From positions 419,607 to 483,606 of the forward strand of contig NZ_LIWB01000002.1 of assembly GCF_001905725.1 (NCBI RefSeq): DNA of 64,000 bases, given 5' to 3'. Every line of letters starts with the position of its first letter. Position 1 is the stretch's first letter. Below, piece after piece: positions 61,018 through 64,000 of the stretch. Origin of the DNA: Streptomyces sp. CB02400. Lineage in GTDB: Bacteria > Actinomycetota > Actinomycetes > Streptomycetales > Streptomycetaceae. The position numbers and the translations under genes are program-made. The notes beneath the pieces were generated by a model, which worked only from the letters and a program-made list of their open reading frames with translations, did not search any database and was not told where the DNA came from.

Positions 61018-62982
61018 ATGCCTGCCGAAGCCGCCGAGTCTGTGTTCCCGCAGCTCGAAGCTCTGCTCCCGCATGTGCAGAAGCCGATCCAGTACGTCGG
61101 CGGAGAGCTCAACTCCACGGTCAAGCCGTGGGAGAGCTGCGACGTCCGCTGGGCGCTCATGTACCCCGACGCCTACGAGGTCGGACTGCCCAACCAGGGC
61201 GTCATGATCCTCTACGAGGTCCTCAACGAACAGGACGGCGTCCTCGCCGAGCGCACCTACAGCGTCTGGCCGGACCTGGAAGCGCTGATGCGGGAGCACC
61301 GCGTCCCGCAGTTCACGGTCGACAGCCACCGCCCGGTGAAGGCCTTCGACGTGTTCGGCCTGAGCTTCTCCACCGAGCTCGGCTACACCAACATGCTCAC
61401 CGCCCTGGACCTGGCCGGCATCCCCCTGGAGGCCAGGGACCGCGGCCTCGACGACCCGATCGTCATGGCCGGCGGCCACGCCGCCTTCAACCCCGAGCCG
61501 ATCGCCGACTTCATCGACTGCGCGGTCATCGGCGACGGCGAGCAGGCCGTCCTGGAGGTCACGCGGATCGTCCGCGCCTGGAAGGAGGAGGGCCGCCCCG
61601 GCGGCCGCGAGGAACTCCTCTTCCGCCTGGCGAGGACCGGCGGGGTGTACGTCCCCGGCTTCTACGACGTCGAGTACCTCCCCGACGGCCGTATCGCCCG
61701 TGTCGTACCGAACAAGTCGGGCGTCCCGTGGCGCGTCTCCAAGCACACGGTGATGGACCTCGACGAGTGGCCCTACCCCAAGCAGCCCCTCGTCCCGCTC
61801 GCCGAGACCGTCCACGAGCGCATGTCCGTGGAGATCTTCCGCGGCTGCACCCGCGGCTGCCGTTTCTGCCAGGCCGGCATGATCACCCGCCCGGTCCGGG
61901 AGCGCTCCATCACCGGCATCGGCGAGATGGTCGACAAGGGTCTGAAGGCGACGGGCTTCGAGGAGGTGGGCCTGCTGTCCCTCTCCTCCGCGGACCACTC
62001 GGAGATCGGCGACATCGCCAAGGGCCTCGCCGACCGCTACGAGGAGGACAAGGTCGGCCTGTCCCTCCCCTCCACCCGTGTCGATGCCTTCAACATCGAC
62101 CTGGCGAACGAGCTGACCCGCAACGGCCGCCGCTCCGGCCTCACCTTCGCCCCCGAGGGCGGCTCGGAGCGCATCCGCAAGGTCATCAACAAGATGGTCT
62201 CCGAGGACGACCTCATCCGGACCGTCGCCACGGCCTACGGCAACGGCTGGCGCCAGGTGAAGCTGTACTTCATGTGCGGCCTGCCCACCGAGACCGACGA
62301 CGACGTCCTCCAGATCGCCGACATGGCCACCCGCGTGATCGCCAAGGGCCGGGAGGTCTCCGGCTCCAACGACATCCGCTGCACGGTCTCCATCGGCGGC
62401 TTCGTCCCCAAGCCGCACACCCCCTTCCAGTGGGCCCCGCAGCTCTCCGCCGAGCAGACGGACGAGCGCCTCGCCAAGCTCCGCGACAAGATCCGCGGCG
62501 ACAAGAAGTACGGCCGCTCGATCGGCTTCCGCTACCACGACGGCAAGCCCGGCATCGTCGAGGGCCTGCTCTCGCGCGGCGACCGCCGCATCGGCGCGGT
62601 CATCCGCGCGGTCTACGAGGACGGCGGCCGCTTCGACGGCTGGCGCGAGCACTTCTCGTACGACCGCTGGATGGACTGCGCCGACAAGTCCCTCGCGCAG
62701 TTCGGCGTGGACGTCGACTGGTACACCACCCGCGAGCGCACCTACGAGGAGGTCCTCCCCTGGGACCACCTCGACTCCGGCCTGGACAAGGACTGGCTCT
62801 GGGAGGACTGGCAGGACGCCCTCGACGAGACGGAGGTCGAGGACTGCCGCTGGACCCCGTGCTTCGACTGCGGCGTGTGCCCGCAGATGGACACGTCCAT
62901 CCAGATCGGCCCGACCGGGAAGAAGCTGCTGCCGCTCACGGTCAAGAACTCCGCGCCGGCACCGAGCGGTCACGCCCACTGA
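61018..62982 (+). CDS. B12-binding-type radical SAM protein (TIGR03960 family)
   Basis: A 654-residue iron-sulphur protein. The N-terminal region (~45-200) has a cobalamin-binding-like fold with AFDVFGLSFSTELGYTNML and VMAGGHAAFNPEPIADF. The radical SAM cluster motif is Cys277-x3-Cys281-x2-Cys284 (RGCTRGCRFCQAG). A glycine-rich SAM site is in LTFAPEGGSERIRKVINK. The C-terminus has extra cysteines (TPCFDCGVCPQMD), perhaps a second cluster. This family is widespread, often beside a TIGR03936/DUF2344 gene and RNase E; neither is adjacent here. The reaction is not known. Confidence 0.9.
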   Translation: MPAEAAESVFPQLEALLPHVQKPIQYVGGELNSTVKPWESCDVRWALMYPDAYEVGLPNQGVMILYEVLNEQDGVLAERTYSVWPDLEALMREHRVPQFTVDSHRPVKAFDVFGLSFSTELGYTNMLTALDLAGIPLEARDRGLDDPIVMAGGHAAFNPEPIADFIDCAVIGDGEQAVLEVTRIVRAWKEEGRPGGREELLFRLARTGGVYVPGFYDVEYLPDGRIARVVPNKSGVPWRVSKHTVMDLDEWPYPKQPLVPLAETVHERMSVEIFRGCTRGCRFCQAGMITRPVRERSITGIGEMVDKGLKATGFEEVGLLSLSSADHSEIGDIAKGLADRYEEDKVGLSLPSTRVDAFNIDLANELTRNGRRSGLTFAPEGGSERIRKVINKMVSEDDLIRTVATAYGNGWRQVKLYFMCGLPTETDDDVLQIADMATRVIAKGREVSGSNDIRCTVSIGGFVPKPHTPFQWAPQLSAEQTDERLAKLRDKIRGDKKYGRSIGFRYHDGKPGIVEGLLSRGDRRIGAVIRAVYEDGGRFDGWREHFSYDRWMDCADKSLAQFGVDVDWYTTRERTYEEVLPWDHLDSGLDKDWLWEDWQDALDETEVEDCRWTPCFDCGVCPQMDTSIQIGPTGKKLLPLTVKNSAPAPSGHAH

Positions 62983-62983
62983 C

Positions 62984-63121
62984 GTGAGCGGGGCACTCGA
63001 TCGGGGGATCGAGGCCCTGGAGGCGGGTGAGGGAGAGGTGGCCGCCGTGCCGTGCGCGGCCGATGGGGCACGACCTCGCCCTCCTCGCCCGGGTGACGAG
63101 GCCGCCCCCGCTTCCGGGTGA
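62984..63121 (+). CDS. possible 45-residue protein after the radical SAM gene
   Basis: A GTG at 62984, one base after the radical SAM stop, opens a 45-codon frame (MSGALDRGIEALEAGEGEVA, then Pro/Arg/Ala-rich) ending at 63121. The GC-rich third positions and tight spacing suggest translational coupling. The product has no recognisable domain and may be a remnant or chance frame. The hairpin at 63118-63153 begins at its stop codon. Confidence 0.35.
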   Translation: MSGALDRGIEALEAGEGEVAAVPCAADGARPRPPRPGDEAAPASG

Positions 63122-63153
63122 CCGGGCGGCCCTGCTCCGGGCCGCCCGGTCAC
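63118..63153. terminator. perfect 15-bp bidirectional hairpin
   Basis: GTGACCGGGCGGCCC (63118-63132) and GGGCCGCCCGGTCAC (63139-63153) around TGCTCC, between the radical SAM gene and a convergent small gene. Confidence 0.8.
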
Positions 63154-63171
63154 GGACTTCCGGCACCTGCT

Positions 63172-63492
63172 TCAGGCGGCGCCCCTGGTGGTGACGACGA
63201 AGCAGCTGGCGTGTCCTCCGCCTTGTTCCCACTCCTCCTGCTTCGGCCACATGTACCAGTGGTCTCCGGCCCGGTCCGCCTCGGAGCCCCATCGCCCGGG
63301 GGCGGTGTCATAGGCGGCGCGGCAGGCGGCGGCGGCTTCCTCCCGGGCGGCCGTGCCGTCCGGGTAGGGGCCCGTGCCGAGTGTTCTCTGCGCGAAGATC
63401 CTGCCGTCGTGCGCGCCCGAGCACGGCACGTCCACGACGGCGTCCACGAGCCGCTGGCCCGTGCTGAAGTCGACGCAGCCACCGGGCTTCAC
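63172..63492 (-). CDS. septum-formation-like domain protein, possibly N-terminally truncated
   Basis: A 106-residue product from the GTG at 63492. It has the pattern GGCVDFSTGQRLVDAVVDVPCSGAHDGRIFA and ends HASCFVVTTRG, resembling actinobacterial septum-formation domains, which are extracytoplasmic and disulphide-bonded. No signal peptide or membrane anchor is present. The frame stays open upstream to about 63540 (LLSAAREAVRSVDS) without a standard start, so the N-terminus may be lost or begin at an unusual codon. The upstream gene encodes a membrane protein and ends 47 nt before. Confidence 0.5.
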   Translation of the reverse strand: MKPGGCVDFSTGQRLVDAVVDVPCSGAHDGRIFAQRTLGTGPYPDGTAAREEAAAACRAAYDTAPGRWGSEADRAGDHWYMWPKQEEWEQGGGHASCFVVTTRGAA

Positions 63493-63539
63493 CGAGTCGA
63501 CGGAACGGACCGCCTCGCGGGCCGCCGACAGCAGGGGGC

Positions 63540-64000
63540 TTACGGGGTGTGCTGTCCGGGGTGCCGGGTGGATGGCGTGTCACGCCGGTAGGAGTGGGCA
63601 GGGGCCCGGAAACGTTCCTGTTTGCCGGGATCGGTGAGCGGTGCGGGGTGGTCCGTGGTGGACCGCAGCCGGTGGCGGGGGGTGGCCCGGCGGGGCGGCC
63701 GGGTCAGGGTGATCTGGCGGACGAGCTGCTGGAAGCAGGCCAGGGCGGCCACGCCCGGGAGCGCCGCGGCGGCCGTGTCGGTGATCGTCCGGGGGGCCTG
63801 GGCCACGCAGAGCATGATGGCGACGAACGAGAAGAGGAGGACGACGAACCACGAGTGCAGGGCGCGCCGTTGGTGCAGTGCCGCGCGGAGGATGGACAGC
63901 GAGCCCGCCAGCCAGGGGCCGTAGACCAGCACGGGCCACCAGGCCGAGGAACTGCCGCTGCTGTGGGCCGTGGTGACGAGGAGCAGGGGTTCGTAGGTGA
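63540..64000 (-). CDS. DUF2637-like membrane protein (5' end beyond right edge)
   Basis: The frame is open from 64000 leftward to a TAA at 63540-63542; about 153 codons are visible. Three or four membrane helices are seen (PVLVYGPWLAGSLSILRA, WFVVLLFSFVAIMLCVA, TDTAAAALPGVAALACFQQL), then a basic, Pro-rich cytoplasmic tail (TRPPRRATPRHRLRS). The helix pattern is similar to DUF2637/Spd-type membrane proteins of actinomycetes. The true start lies outside the window. Confidence 0.55.
   Translation of the reverse strand, partial: TYEPLLLVTTAHSSGSSSAWWPVLVYGPWLAGSLSILRAALHQRRALHSWFVVLLFSFVAIMLCVAQAPRTITDTAAAALPGVAALACFQQLVRQITLTRPPRRATPRHRLRSTTDHPAPLTDPGKQERFRAPAHSYRRDTPSTRHPGQHTP

Noticed and set aside
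60983-61207. ATG frame starting at 60983 upstream of the radical SAM gene
   Set aside because: It reads out of frame into the radical SAM gene and gives a Ser/Arg-rich shadow product; the ATG at 61018 has the conserved family start.

Overview
The window is a very GC-rich chromosome segment from a Streptomyces, or a close relative in the Streptomycetaceae. The evidence is the codon bias (almost every third codon base is G or C), frequent GTG starts, several genes whose start codon sits just downstream of a -10 box with no ribosome binding site, and the gene order tig-clpP1-clpP2-clpX-valS-folC-ndk-mreB-mreC-mreD-PBP2-rodA. That order matches my memory of the SCO26xx region of S. coelicolor; no database comparison was run. 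The right half is conserved core chromosome. The left half is a mix of housekeeping, secreted and regulatory genes.

Layout from left to right. Positions 1-5400: a secreted GH84 beta-N-acetylglucosaminidase cut by the left edge, a small acidic protein with three 12-residue repeats directly upstream of malQ, malQ itself, and a small membrane protein. 5400-11300: an FAD monooxygenase, a MarR regulator and an EamA transporter around a palindromic operator; a membrane protein plus winged-helix regulator pair behind a long palindromic promoter; a TetR operon; and an alpha/beta hydrolase. 11300-29100: two paralogous M1 aminopeptidases, a DUF1203 protein, a TerD protein, asd, an ECF sigma factor with a membrane partner, a large subtilisin, a NUDIX hydrolase, a serine beta-lactamase-like peptidase, an AbiEi/DUF559-type protein, and a mycothiol-type DsbA-fold protein. 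29100-40450: a small Cys-rich protein behind a hairpin leader, two amino-acid permeases flanking bioY, rpiB, a 55-bp tandem repeat, an Fpg/Nei glycosylase, an Eis-like acetyltransferase, a PP2C phosphatase, an HD protein, an acyltransferase, and a 625-bp gap with unusually low GC.

40450-52700 holds tRNA-Gly and tRNA-Pro, trigger factor, a 38-bp tandem repeat array, clpP1P2, clpX, a P/Q/G/Y-rich membrane protein with a truncated copy beside it, valS, a cluster of palindromic repeats, folC, a DUF4233 gene and ndk. 52700-59320 is the cell-wall elongation and sporulation-wall operon mreBCD-PBP2-rodA, where PBP2 and rodA overlap by 4 bp. 59320-64000 holds a CYTH-CHAD protein, a B12-binding-type radical SAM protein, and small membrane or secreted proteins at the right edge.

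Most genes are separated by clean inverted repeats that look like factor-independent terminators. Sequence features not explained by the genes are: (1) a dispersed palindrome family at 4941-4989 and 49969-50122; (2) two tandem arrays of 55 and 38 bp; (3) a promoter embedded in a 54-bp palindrome at 8506-8559; (4) a hairpin leader or small RNA at 29344-29453; (5) catalytic-residue changes in a GH84 enzyme and a DsbA-fold enzyme; and (6) a low-GC gap next to the tRNA genes. I see no CRISPR array, no insertion sequence, no prophage and no complete biosynthetic gene cluster.
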